Source: Streptomyces sp. YIM 130001
Lineage (GTDB): Bacteria; Actinomycetota; Actinomycetes; Streptomycetales; Streptomycetaceae
Length of the DNA stretch: 64,000 bases
Direction: 5' to 3'
NCBI RefSeq assembly: GCF_003574445.1
Contig: NZ_KZ984556.1
Span: 238,721 to 302,720 of the forward strand
The notes under the pieces are model-generated. The model was not told where the DNA came from. It ran no database searches and was given only the letters and a program-made list of their open reading frames with translations. The position numbers and the translations under genes were made by a program. Each line of letters opens with the position of its first letter. Within the stretch, counting starts at the first letter, position 1. Of the stretch, positions 17,501-24,826 are shown piece after piece.

Positions 17501-17652
17501 AGGACGGGGTGCGGTACCGGCGCGCGGGATCGTTGCGCGGCGGTGGGCGCGTACGGGGGCTGAACTGCGACGATTCCGTGCGCTACGTCGCGGTGACGGT
17601 GCGCGGGAAGTCCCCCGGGCAGGCCGGGGTGGTGCGGCTCTCGGTGCGGTGA
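14506..17652 (+). CDS. Tat-exported protein with two discoidin (F5/8 type C) domains
   Basis: A 1048-residue secreted protein. The N-terminus GRRRLLQGIGATGAVAVLP is a twin-arginine signal. Residues 55-400 are largely helical (YYRVLLRHTRW; NTAHNTYDTFIVENHGSFGPHYQEELW) and resemble the alpha/alpha-barrel part of polysaccharide lyases, followed by beta-rich regions. Residues about 631-725 (SEPELAVDGDADTRW; WWAVDLG) and 928-1048 (AAAVDGDPGTAWRPG; MVVDLGSRRSVRRVEAEW) are discoidin-like carbohydrate-binding domains. GTG 14506 follows GGAGGAGAACCGCT. The LacI-type operator upstream fits induction by a sugar. The exact lyase or hydrolase family is not recognised; a polysaccharide-active role is inferred. 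Confidence 0.8.
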   Translation: MRSAPRQVGRRRLLQGIGATGAVAVLPSVLVSPAAAAAGGQAVDLGAGAAGGSAEDVAATYYRVLLRHTRWSESQWDEAKGIYTDKDFGFAVVLGHAVLLTHGEYDEELAGIDRRTLKQRTLATLRHFAASNRLAGGSQWGRKLFFDTTFQSYFVLAARLLWDDLDAATRSAVDTITREQAAYTESLGTGDDPDSGDWTPNGSAGGYVGDTKLEEMGLYSQTLAPALAWAPDDRRRADWATRYGTWSRNEAGLPPADLANPTRVDGVRVSSNTAHNTYDTFIVENHGSFGPHYQEELWRTSGRNAAHFLAAGEPLPQVLTAQPNAEPLWRTLLAVMSDAGEPLMPMVNDREHLYGRDVLPLAFLSRVAGDRAAARAELELAARLEAYQEYPPEYRLAKFSGEPKYEPEARAEVAISYLLHTWPDAGGRVRPMSLEELFEHASGVTDFGTGPGLVAHQSPAAWAGAVTKEGFVKFAWQPGHDDWLFRLSGGTPMFLPSSAAKVTGRSVRVHTAVRDGFDGSATVLRLGDAYAGFATLPSGAVVYASDAAVAGASRLEVHNLSMPGVAGLDGSRTYRFAEGSAEVEASDAGSPGGGRVDALTFGRTSVRHVRMLGVQPDPAYGYSLFGVEVRDGADGDDLARGGAATASSHAAGSEPELAVDGDADTRWAVSKEDRKRADSWWAVDLGAAHDVDRVTLRWESAAGRLYRVQGSADGKQWTDLVTGPTPAVRSRGGWLDIDGRAGLVVRGGESPIAVYGDTIAPADGAKKPLVVEGHCGASPDELRALADRAAPEADDERVRAALVDGHLGLFNLSAGAVRSGVAVPQEGRRRQVYEGEQTVTRGGVRYAARLDAASALLLPPRFTLTSLSGRSLPSGLRVRVSDGATLHLSGPGCRVRVEAQGRSTVATVRSGREVRVTLRGAKAYRQDDHALGRTTFPTSPLPPGMSRPAAAVDGDPGTAWRPGPDGRMVVDLGSRRSVRRVEAEWNSGGAPDASVEFSKDGVRYRRAGSLRGGGRVRGLNCDDSVRYVAVTVRGKSPGQAGVVRLSVR

Positions 17653-17811
17653 GGCGCGCGGGCTCGGGGCGGGTGCGGTCGCCCGCCGATCCCGGACGAC
17701 GAGCCCTGAGCCCGTGGAGCCCTCGTGGCCGGTGAGGTTCCGGCGGCGGGGGCCCTGCGCAGGGTCTCCGCGGCCGGCTGCTCGGGCCGCGGGGCTTCGT
17801 ACCATGGGGGC

Positions 17812-18660
17812 ATGCGGCCGGGTGAGACGGTGCGGGATGTGGCGGGGCTGTGGGACGTGGCGCTGCCGGCGCGGGCTGGACGGATGGCCGGTGTGAGCAT
17901 GGCCGGGTTCCGGAGCCGTGCGGACCGGTTCGTCGATATGCAGGTGGTGCCGTACCCCGCGTTGACGCTGTTCATCGACTTCGGTGACGGGCGGCTGGTG
18001 GACGATGCGGGCAGCCAGTGGGCGAACGGTGGTGTCGTCGGGCTGGTGCCGGGCGGAGTGCGCGGGCGGGGGCGGTCGATCGACTGTCTGCAGGTGCGGC
18101 TCTCCCCGGTGGTCGCGTACGCGGCGTTCGGTGCGGGCCTGGACCTGAGCGGGGCGATGGTGTCGCTCGACGCTCTGTGGGGGCGGGAGGCCGGGCGTAC
18201 GCAGGAGCGGCTTCGGGAGGCCGGGTCGTGGGAGGACCGGTTCGCCGTCGCGCGGGAGGTGCTCGAACGGCGGTCGGCCTGCCGTGCCGTGGATCCCGAA
18301 GTGGCCTTCGTCTGGGGGCAGATGGTGCGTTGTCGGGGGCGGGTACGGGTGGAGCGGCTGGCCGACGAGGCGGGGTGGAGCCGTAAGCGGCTGTGGTCGC
18401 GGTTCCGGGATCAGGTCGGTCTGACGCCGAAACGGGCCGCTCAGCTGGTGCGGTTCGACCATGCGGTGCACCGGCTCGCCGAGGGGCAGGCGTCGGCGCT
18501 GGTGGCGGCCGAGGGCGGGTACGCCGACCAGTCTCATCTGCACCGTGAAGTGAGGTCGTTCGCCGGTCTGACGCCGACGGCTGCTGCGGCGGCGCAGTGG
18601 CTGGATGTCGACGATGTCGCGTGGGCGCGGTCGCGTGCCGGGCGGGGGCGGGCGGGCTGA
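17812..18660 (+). CDS. AraC-family transcriptional regulator
   Basis: A 282-residue DNA-binding protein. The C-terminal third (about 185-270) is an AraC/XylS double helix-turn-helix: VERLADEAGWSRKRLWSRF, then a second helix with GGYADQSHLHREVRSFAGLTP. The N-terminal part is a probable cupin-like sensing domain without recognisable ligand residues. ATG 17812 is chosen; TACCAT lies 5 bases before it, so the message may be leaderless. It stands alone between the discoidin gene and the hydrolase/ABC operon, and its targets are not evident. Confidence 0.88.
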   Translation: MRPGETVRDVAGLWDVALPARAGRMAGVSMAGFRSRADRFVDMQVVPYPALTLFIDFGDGRLVDDAGSQWANGGVVGLVPGGVRGRGRSIDCLQVRLSPVVAYAAFGAGLDLSGAMVSLDALWGREAGRTQERLREAGSWEDRFAVAREVLERRSACRAVDPEVAFVWGQMVRCRGRVRVERLADEAGWSRKRLWSRFRDQVGLTPKRAAQLVRFDHAVHRLAEGQASALVAAEGGYADQSHLHREVRSFAGLTPTAAAAAQWLDVDDVAWARSRAGRGRAG

Positions 18661-18691
18661 GCGCGGCGCGTACCCGGCCTGCGCTCCTCCT

Positions 18692-18741
18692 CCCCCCCCC
18701 TCTCCCCGCTCGGCGCTCGGCGCTCGGCGCTCGGCGCTCGG
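18692..18741. repeat. C9 tract and 7-bp tandem array CGCTCGG x5
   Basis: Nine C residues at 18692-18700 are followed by five perfect copies of CGCTCGG (18707-18741), all non-coding between the AraC gene and the hydrolase operon. Both are typical slippage-prone tracts. Confidence 0.8.
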
Positions 18742-18908
18742 CGGAACATTTCTCCAAGACGTGACAGCCGTGCGCCGGTGATGCTGCTGCCATGTCGGGA
18801 CCCGAGCCGAGCCCACCGGGTGACCGACCAGGGGACGTTCCGACCGGGGTGGCGAGCGAGTCGCCCCGGCAGGAGCGGCCGGAACGACGGCACGCAGGAG
18901 GCGACGTC

Positions 18909-19895
18909 ATGGCAGGTCACGGACCAGGAAGATCGAAGGACCCGGTCAGGAACACCCCGAGGCCGGGCGGCCGATTCGTCCCCGTGGAGGGCGGCCGGCT
19001 GCACGTCGTGGAGGACGGTCCGCCGGATGCGCCCGCCGTGCTGCTCATCCACGGTCTCGCGGCCTCGACCGACTGCTGGGACCCGGTGGTCGACGCGCTC
19101 GCCGAGAAGCATCGCGTCATCCGCGTGGACATGCTCGGGCACGGGCGGTCGTCGAGCCCGGCCGCGGGGTACGAGACGGTGGCGCAGGCCGGTCGGATCG
19201 GCGCCGCGCTCGACGCACTCGGTGTGCGGCGGGCGACGGTGATCGGGCACTCCACGGGCGGAGTCGTGGCGACGGCGCTCGCACAGCAACGGCCGGAGCT
19301 GCTGAACGCGCTCGCGGTCCTCGACATGGGTCCGAGCATGGCCGCCCAGATTCCGCAGAGTCTGCTGAGCCGGCTCCTGCTGGCGCCCTTTCCCGGGCGG
19401 CTGCTGTGGCGGATGCGCAGTGAGGCGACCGTGCTGAAGGCCTTCAGCACAGGGTTCACACGACCGGTCGAGGTCCCGATGGACGCGATGGTGGGGTCCG
19501 TGCTCGGGATGACCCACCGGGCGGTGGCGGGTACGGCCCGGGCGACCGTCGGCTTTCTGGCGCAGCAACCGCTGCCCGAGCGGTTGGCGCCGCTCGGTCT
19601 GCCGGTGCTCGTCGTGTTCGGCGCCGAGGACCGGAGGTGGCGCGCCTCCTCGGTCGACGAGTACCGCCACATACCCGACGTACGCGTCGAGTTGCTGCCC
19701 GGAGTGGGGCACACCCCGATGCTCGAGGAGCCGGCTACGACCGGGCGACTGCTCGCCGAGTTCGCGGTGGCGGCAGCGGCCGGACCTGCGGGAGCGCCTG
19801 CGGCGGCCGACCCCGCCCGCGACGGGGCCGTCCCCCGCACGCCCCGCACCCCCGTCAGCCCGGCCGGCCACCCGAGGGACGCAGAGGACCGATGA
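18909..19895 (+). CDS. Alpha/beta hydrolase
   Basis: A 328-residue serine hydrolase fold. LLIHGLAAS is the oxyanion strand, nucleophile S115 is in VIGHSTGG, the acid is in VVFGAED and the base in PGVGHTPML. ATG 18909 is preferred to 18792 because GGAGG lies 7 bases upstream. The C-terminal 45 residues are Ala/Pro-rich. Its stop overlaps the start of the first ABC half-exporter (ATGA), so hydrolase and transporter are co-translated. It may process the exported or imported compound; the substrate is unknown. Confidence 0.85.
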   Translation: MAGHGPGRSKDPVRNTPRPGGRFVPVEGGRLHVVEDGPPDAPAVLLIHGLAASTDCWDPVVDALAEKHRVIRVDMLGHGRSSSPAAGYETVAQAGRIGAALDALGVRRATVIGHSTGGVVATALAQQRPELLNALAVLDMGPSMAAQIPQSLLSRLLLAPFPGRLLWRMRSEATVLKAFSTGFTRPVEVPMDAMVGSVLGMTHRAVAGTARATVGFLAQQPLPERLAPLGLPVLVVFGAEDRRWRASSVDEYRHIPDVRVELLPGVGHTPMLEEPATTGRLLAEFAVAAAAGPAGAPAAADPARDGAVPRTPRTPVSPAGHPRDAEDR

Positions 19896-21814
19896 CCACC
19901 ACCGACACCGCACCGGACGCCACCGCAGCCGCCACCGACGCATGCCCCGCCGGCCGCCGCGTTTGCGACACCTCACCGCCCCCGACCGTCCCGCAGCTCC
20001 TGCGCCCCCACCTCCCCGCCTTCGCCGCCGTCGTCGCCCTGCAGATCGTCGGCGCGGTCGCCGGACTGGCGCCGCTGCTCGCGGTCGTGGAGCTGGGCCG
20101 GGCCCTGCTCGCGCCCGGTCCGGTCGACCGCGGTCACGTCTGGTTCGTGGTGGCGGCGGGCGTGGCCGGACTGCTCGTACGGCTGGTGTTCACGGCAGCC
20201 TCGTCCGGGATCGGTCATCTGGTCGACAGCCACGTGCAGTTGGCGTTCCGCAGGCGGCTGGCCGAGCGTCTCGGGCGGGTGCCGATCGGCTGGTTCTCGC
20301 GGCGGCGCAGCGGGGAGCTGGCCAAGGTGGTGGGGGACGACGTCAGCGCCGTGCATCCGTTCATCGCGCATGCGCCGGGCGAGCTGGTGTCGGCGTTCGT
20401 CGTGCCGCTGGTGTCGCTCGCGTATCTGTTCACCGTCGACTGGCGGCTCACGCTGATCACGCTGATCCCGGTGGTCCTCGCGGTCGCGCAGGTCCCGCTG
20501 ATGATGACGCCGGCCCGGCTGCGCGAGCAGGAGAGGTTCGACACGGCGATGGGCCGGATCGCCGACTCGGTCGTGGAGTTCGTCCAGGGCATCTCGGTCG
20601 TCAAGGCGTACGGGGGCTCGGCGCGTGCGCACCACCGATTCCTGTCGGCAGCGGATGAATTCGTCGGGACGTTCAATCGGTGGGTGCACGGGATGTCGCG
20701 GCCGGCCGCGGGGATGCAGCTGGCTCTGTCGCCGCCGTTCGTCCTGCTGGTCGTCCTGACCGGCGGCACTGTGCTGATCACCGGTGGTGGTCTCGCGCCC
20801 GCCGATCTCCTGCCGTTCCTGTTGCTGGGCCTCGGCCTGACCGCGCCGGTGGCGGCGCTCGGCCACGGTTTCGACGATCTGCAGGCCGCGGGCCGTGCGA
20901 TCGGCCGGATCCGGGAGGTGCTCGCCGTACCGTCGCTGCCGGAGCCCACGCAGCCGGTCACGCCGGACGGGCACCGGATCGAGGTGCGCGACGTGCGCTT
21001 CGGCTACGACGAGGGGCACGAGGTGCTCCGCGGCATCGACCTCACCCTGGAGCCGGGCACGGTGACCGCGGTCGTCGGTCCGTCCGGCAGCGGGAAGTCC
21101 ACCCTGGTCCAACTGCTGCCGCGGTTCTTCGACCCGACCGACGGCGCGGTCCTGCTCGGTGGGGTCGACCTGCGCGAGATCGGCAGCCGGGAGCTGTACC
21201 GCACGGTGTCGTTCGTCTTCCAGGACGTGACGCTGCTGCGCGCCTCGCTCGCGGAGAACATCGCACTCGCCGTCCCGCGTGCCGACCACGCCGACGTCGT
21301 ACGGGCCGCCCGCCTCGCGGGGGTCCACGAGCGGATCCTCGAACTGCCACGCGGCTACGACTCGGTGATCGGCGAGGACGCCGGCCTGTCCGGCGGGGAG
21401 GCGCAGCGGGTCGCCGTGGCGCGGGCGCTGCTCGCGGACACCCCGGTGCTCGTGCTCGACGAGGCGACCGCGTTCGCCGACCCGGCGACCGAGCAGGCGG
21501 TACGGCGGGCCCTGACGTCGCTCGGCGGCGACCGGACGGTCCTGGTGATCGCTCATCGCCTGGAGACGGTGGCCGATGCCGACAACGTCGTACTCCTCGA
21601 GGACGGGGTGGTCGCCGAGCAGGGCGCACCGTCCGAACTCCTGCGGCGGGGCGGGAAGTTCACCCGTTTCTGGCAGGAGCGGAGGCCGCCCGGGACCGGC
21701 GGTGAGCGGGGTGCGGGAGTGACGGGAAGTGCGGCCGGCCCCGGCGTCACGCGAGGGGCCCCGGACGTGGCGCACGGACACCTGGACGCGGAGCGAGAGG
21801 AGGACACCCGATGA
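19892..21814 (+). CDS. ABC exporter half (TMD-NBD), first subunit
   Basis: A 640-residue type IV (exporter-fold) ABC half-transporter. An N-terminal membrane domain of about six helices (30-320) is followed by an ATPase domain with Walker A GPSGSGKST (about 398-406), signature LSGGEAQR (near 500) and Walker B VLVLDEATAFAD (near 520). The catalytic glutamate is present. It starts within the hydrolase stop and its own stop overlaps the next half-exporter, so the two form a heterodimer. The pair resembles siderophore or peptide-type exporters such as YbtPQ/IrtAB; substrate assignment is uncertain. Confidence 0.9.
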   Translation: MTTTDTAPDATAAATDACPAGRRVCDTSPPPTVPQLLRPHLPAFAAVVALQIVGAVAGLAPLLAVVELGRALLAPGPVDRGHVWFVVAAGVAGLLVRLVFTAASSGIGHLVDSHVQLAFRRRLAERLGRVPIGWFSRRRSGELAKVVGDDVSAVHPFIAHAPGELVSAFVVPLVSLAYLFTVDWRLTLITLIPVVLAVAQVPLMMTPARLREQERFDTAMGRIADSVVEFVQGISVVKAYGGSARAHHRFLSAADEFVGTFNRWVHGMSRPAAGMQLALSPPFVLLVVLTGGTVLITGGGLAPADLLPFLLLGLGLTAPVAALGHGFDDLQAAGRAIGRIREVLAVPSLPEPTQPVTPDGHRIEVRDVRFGYDEGHEVLRGIDLTLEPGTVTAVVGPSGSGKSTLVQLLPRFFDPTDGAVLLGGVDLREIGSRELYRTVSFVFQDVTLLRASLAENIALAVPRADHADVVRAARLAGVHERILELPRGYDSVIGEDAGLSGGEAQRVAVARALLADTPVLVLDEATAFADPATEQAVRRALTSLGGDRTVLVIAHRLETVADADNVVLLEDGVVAEQGAPSELLRRGGKFTRFWQERRPPGTGGERGAGVTGSAAGPGVTRGAPDVAHGHLDAEREEDTR

Positions 21815-23535
21815 TCCAGATGCTGCTGCGGGTGCTCGGACACGAGTACGCCCGGCCGGTGCGCCGCACCGTCGCCCTGATGACGGCGGCGGCGGTCGCC
21901 GAAGGACTGTCGTACGCCCTGCTGGTGCCGGTGCTGCGGGAGCTGTTCGGGAGCACGCCGGACGCTGCATGGCCGTGGCTGGCCGGTTTCGGGGCGGCGG
22001 TCACGGGCTGTGCGGTGCTGCGGTACGTCAGCGATCTGTCCGGGTTCCGCGCGGGTACCTCCCTGCTGCGCGGCATGTATCACCGGCTCGGGGACCATCT
22101 GGCGCGGCTGCCCATCGGGTGGTTCCGCGGCGGGCGGCTCGGGGAGGTGTCGGTGCTGGCCAGCCAGGGGGTGCTGCAGGCGATGGGGGTGATCGCGCAT
22201 CTGCTTGCGCCGTTCATCTCCGCGCTGGTCACCCCGCTCACCGTGCTGGCCGTACTGCTCGCGTACAACTGGCAGTTGGGGCTCGTCGCGCTCGCCGCCG
22301 CGCCCCTGGTGGCGGTGGTGCAGTCGTGGACGGCGCGCGCGATGGCCGCGACCGACACCGAGCGGCACCGGCGCGACCACGAGGCGACGGGGCGGGTCGT
22401 CGAGTACCTGCAGGCCCAGCCGGTGCTACGGGCCGGCGGCCGCAGCGGTGAACGCTTCCGGCTCCTTGACGACTCGCTGCGGAACGTGCAGGACGTGTCC
22501 CGGCGCTCCACGTTCGCCGCGCTGCCGGGCACGGTGGGCCTGGCCCTGGTGGTGCAGGCGGCGTTCTCCGTGATCCTCGTGCTCGGCGCGTACTCGGCAC
22601 TGGACGGCGGCGTGGGTGCGGCGGAGGTCCTGGCGCTGCTGGTGCTGGCGGCGCGGTGTGCGGATCCGCTGCTGTCGCTGGCGGAGGTCGGCGGCAAACT
22701 CCGGGGCGCACGCCTGGAGTTGTCCCGTCTCGATGCCGTACTGAGCACGGAACCGCTGCCCGAGCCTGCCGAGCCGACCCTGCCTGCCTCCCATGGACTC
22801 GAGTTCGACACCGTCTCGTTCCGGCACGGCGACCGGCAGGTGCTCGACGGGCTGTCGCTGTCCGTGCCGCAGGGGCAGCGGATCGCCGTGGTCGGACCGT
22901 CCGGTGCCGGCAAGAGCACGCTGCTCCAACTGGTCGCGCGGTTCTACGACGTGGACGGGGGCCGGGTGCGGATGGGTGGCGTGGACGTGCGCGCGATGCG
23001 CACCGAGGACCTGCTGGCGCGGATCGCGATCGTCTTCCAGGACGTCTATCTCTTCGACGGCACCATCGAGGAGAACGTACGGCTCGGCCGGCCCGGCGCC
23101 GACGCGAGCGAGGTGCGGGCGGCGGCCTCCGCCGCGCGGCTCGACGACGTGATCGAGCGGTTGCCCGGCGGCTGGGCGGCTCATGTCGGTGAGGGCGGAG
23201 CCCTGCTCTCGGGCGGCGAGCGCCAGCGCGTCTCGATCGCACGGGCGCTCCTGAAGGACGCGCCCGTCGTCCTGCTCGACGAGGTGACCTCCGCCCTGGA
23301 CCCGGTGAACGAAGCGGCCGTCCACGAGGGGATCGAGCGACTGATGGCGGGCCGCACGGTGGTGATGGTCGCGCACCGGATGCGTACCGTGCGGCGCGCC
23401 GACCGCGTCGTCTTCCTGGACGGCGGCCGGATCGTCGAACAGGGCACCCACGAGGAGCTGTTGGGACGCGGCGGCCGGTACGCCGGCTTCTGGGACATCG
23501 CCACGGCGGCCGCGGCGGACACGGCGGCGAAGTGA
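21811..23535 (+). CDS. ABC exporter half (TMD-NBD), second subunit
   Basis: A 574-residue partner of the preceding half-exporter. The membrane domain occupies residues 15-310. The ATPase domain has Walker A GPSGAGKST (near 362), signature LSGGERQR (near 466) and Walker B VVLLDEVTSALD (near 487), all intact. ATG 21811 overlaps the upstream stop (ATGA). Both NBDs keep their catalytic glutamate, so both sites may hydrolyse ATP. It lies in the inner membrane and the substrate is unknown. Confidence 0.9.
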   Translation: MIQMLLRVLGHEYARPVRRTVALMTAAAVAEGLSYALLVPVLRELFGSTPDAAWPWLAGFGAAVTGCAVLRYVSDLSGFRAGTSLLRGMYHRLGDHLARLPIGWFRGGRLGEVSVLASQGVLQAMGVIAHLLAPFISALVTPLTVLAVLLAYNWQLGLVALAAAPLVAVVQSWTARAMAATDTERHRRDHEATGRVVEYLQAQPVLRAGGRSGERFRLLDDSLRNVQDVSRRSTFAALPGTVGLALVVQAAFSVILVLGAYSALDGGVGAAEVLALLVLAARCADPLLSLAEVGGKLRGARLELSRLDAVLSTEPLPEPAEPTLPASHGLEFDTVSFRHGDRQVLDGLSLSVPQGQRIAVVGPSGAGKSTLLQLVARFYDVDGGRVRMGGVDVRAMRTEDLLARIAIVFQDVYLFDGTIEENVRLGRPGADASEVRAAASAARLDDVIERLPGGWAAHVGEGGALLSGGERQRVSIARALLKDAPVVLLDEVTSALDPVNEAAVHEGIERLMAGRTVVMVAHRMRTVRRADRVVFLDGGRIVEQGTHEELLGRGGRYAGFWDIATAAAADTAAK

Positions 23536-23613
23536 GCCGACGGTGGCGCGGGGCCGCCCACGAGCCGAGCGGGGTGAGGCCGGTACGGCACCATGGTCGG
23601 CGGAGGTGTGGCC

Positions 23614-24405
23614 GTGGCGGGTGGTGCGGATGGCAGTGCGGGTGCCGGGGGCGGCGGCAAGCGGGCGGGCGACGGTCCCGGGAGTGGATCGCGGCCGTCC
23701 GTGCTCGTCGTGCAGAACACCCCGTCCGGTGGGCCGGGCCGGGTCGGTGACGGGCTGCGGCGAGCGGGGCTCGATCTCGAGGTGGTGCAGGCCCACGCCG
23801 GTGAGGCTCTGCCCCAACGCCTGGGCGAGCGAGCCCTGTTGGTGCTCGGTGGCGGCTATCTGCCCAGCGAGGACGAGCGTGCGCCGTGGCTGCCGGCCAC
23901 CCACCGCCTCGCCGCGCAGGCTCTCGAGCACGGCCGTCCGATGCTGGGCATCTGCCTGGGTGGCCAGCTCCTCGCCGAGGTTGCGGGCGGGACCGTACGG
24001 GGGCGGTGCGGTCGGCCCGAGTTCGGCAGTACGCCGATCCGGATGCGTGCGGAGGCGCGGGGCGACGTCCTGTTCGGGGAGCTTCCCGGCGTGACGTCCG
24101 CCATCGAGCGCCATGTGGACAGGATCACCGAACTCCCGCCCGCAGCCGTCTGGTTGGCGGACAGCGAGCACTGCCCGTACCAGGCTTTCCGGGTCGGGGA
24201 CGCGGCGTGGGGTGTCCAGTTCCACCCGGAGGCGGCGGCCGAGCGCATCCGCGCCTGGGACCCGGGCCCGCTGCAGGAACAGGGCTACGACCGCGACGAG
24301 TTGCACCGCGCCGCGACGGCCGCCGAGCCCGCGGCCTCGGCGGCGTGGAGTGCGTTCACCGAGCGGTTCGCGGCGGTGGTCGCGGCGTCCGGGGGCTCCG
24401 CCTAG
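23614..24405 (+). CDS. Class I glutamine amidotransferase-like protein
   Basis: A 263-residue GATase1 fold. The nucleophile C114 is in MLGICLGGQLLA and the partner histidine with glutamate is in GVQFHPEAAA (near 200), both intact, so ammonia transfer or gamma-glutamyl hydrolysis is feasible. No synthase domain is fused or adjacent, so the acceptor is unknown; the YfeJ/GuaA-like stand-alone class is the nearest type. GTG 23614 is chosen because GGAGG lies 7 bases upstream, while ATG 23593 has no site. It follows the ABC pair by 78 bases and may share the transcript. Confidence 0.85.
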   Translation: MAGGADGSAGAGGGGKRAGDGPGSGSRPSVLVVQNTPSGGPGRVGDGLRRAGLDLEVVQAHAGEALPQRLGERALLVLGGGYLPSEDERAPWLPATHRLAAQALEHGRPMLGICLGGQLLAEVAGGTVRGRCGRPEFGSTPIRMRAEARGDVLFGELPGVTSAIERHVDRITELPPAAVWLADSEHCPYQAFRVGDAAWGVQFHPEAAAERIRAWDPGPLQEQGYDRDELHRAATAAEPAASAAWSAFTERFAAVVAASGGSA

Positions 24406-24826
24406 CCCAACGGGCGGCGCTCTTGACCCCGTATTCGGCGGACTGCTTTGATCATGCGCATGCACAGGCGACCGGATCTCACGCGACGACGGCACGTCGA
24501 TCTCGCGCGGACCGCCGGCGCGCTGTGTCGCGGCCTCTTCCGCCGATCGGCGAGGACGACGGTTCCGCGAGGGCTCTCGCCCCGACTCTGCTGGTGAGCG
24601 TGCCGGGTTGAGACTCCGGAGCCGTACTGGCTCCTGAGTCCCCCGATTCCCGCAGAGCCCCTCCCGGCCTGCTGTCACGCGCCCGGACTCCGCTCCCGGC
24701 ACGCACCTGTGCCGGCCCGTGCCCCGCTCACCGCGCCGCGTGCGCGCGACCGAGGACTGCTCCGCCGGTGCCACCGCGCCACACGCCCGGACGCCCCCAG
24801 ACGTTCCCGAAAGGACCCCTCCCCCC
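24406..24826. other. Intergenic region with possible promoter
   Basis: There is no supported gene in this stretch. TTGACC at 24423-24428 and TTTGAT at 24447-24452 (18-bp spacer) could be a promoter. A hairpin at 24612-24640 follows. Confidence 0.4.
24612..24640 (+). terminator. Terminator-like hairpin
   Basis: GACTCCGGAGCC pairs with GGCTCCTGAGTC around GTACT, with one mismatch in 12. It could end the amidotransferase-side transcript or act in the leader of the next gene. Confidence 0.5.

Noticed and set aside
15244..18816. 1190-codon minus-strand open frame opposite the discoidin and AraC genes
   Set aside because: Arg/Pro/His-rich antisense frame generated by GC-biased codons; the plus-strand genes have signal peptide, domains and ribosome sites.
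24406..24826. Arg/Ser-rich small frames before the propeller protein
   Set aside because: No start context and no family resemblance; the region instead has a hairpin and a possible promoter.
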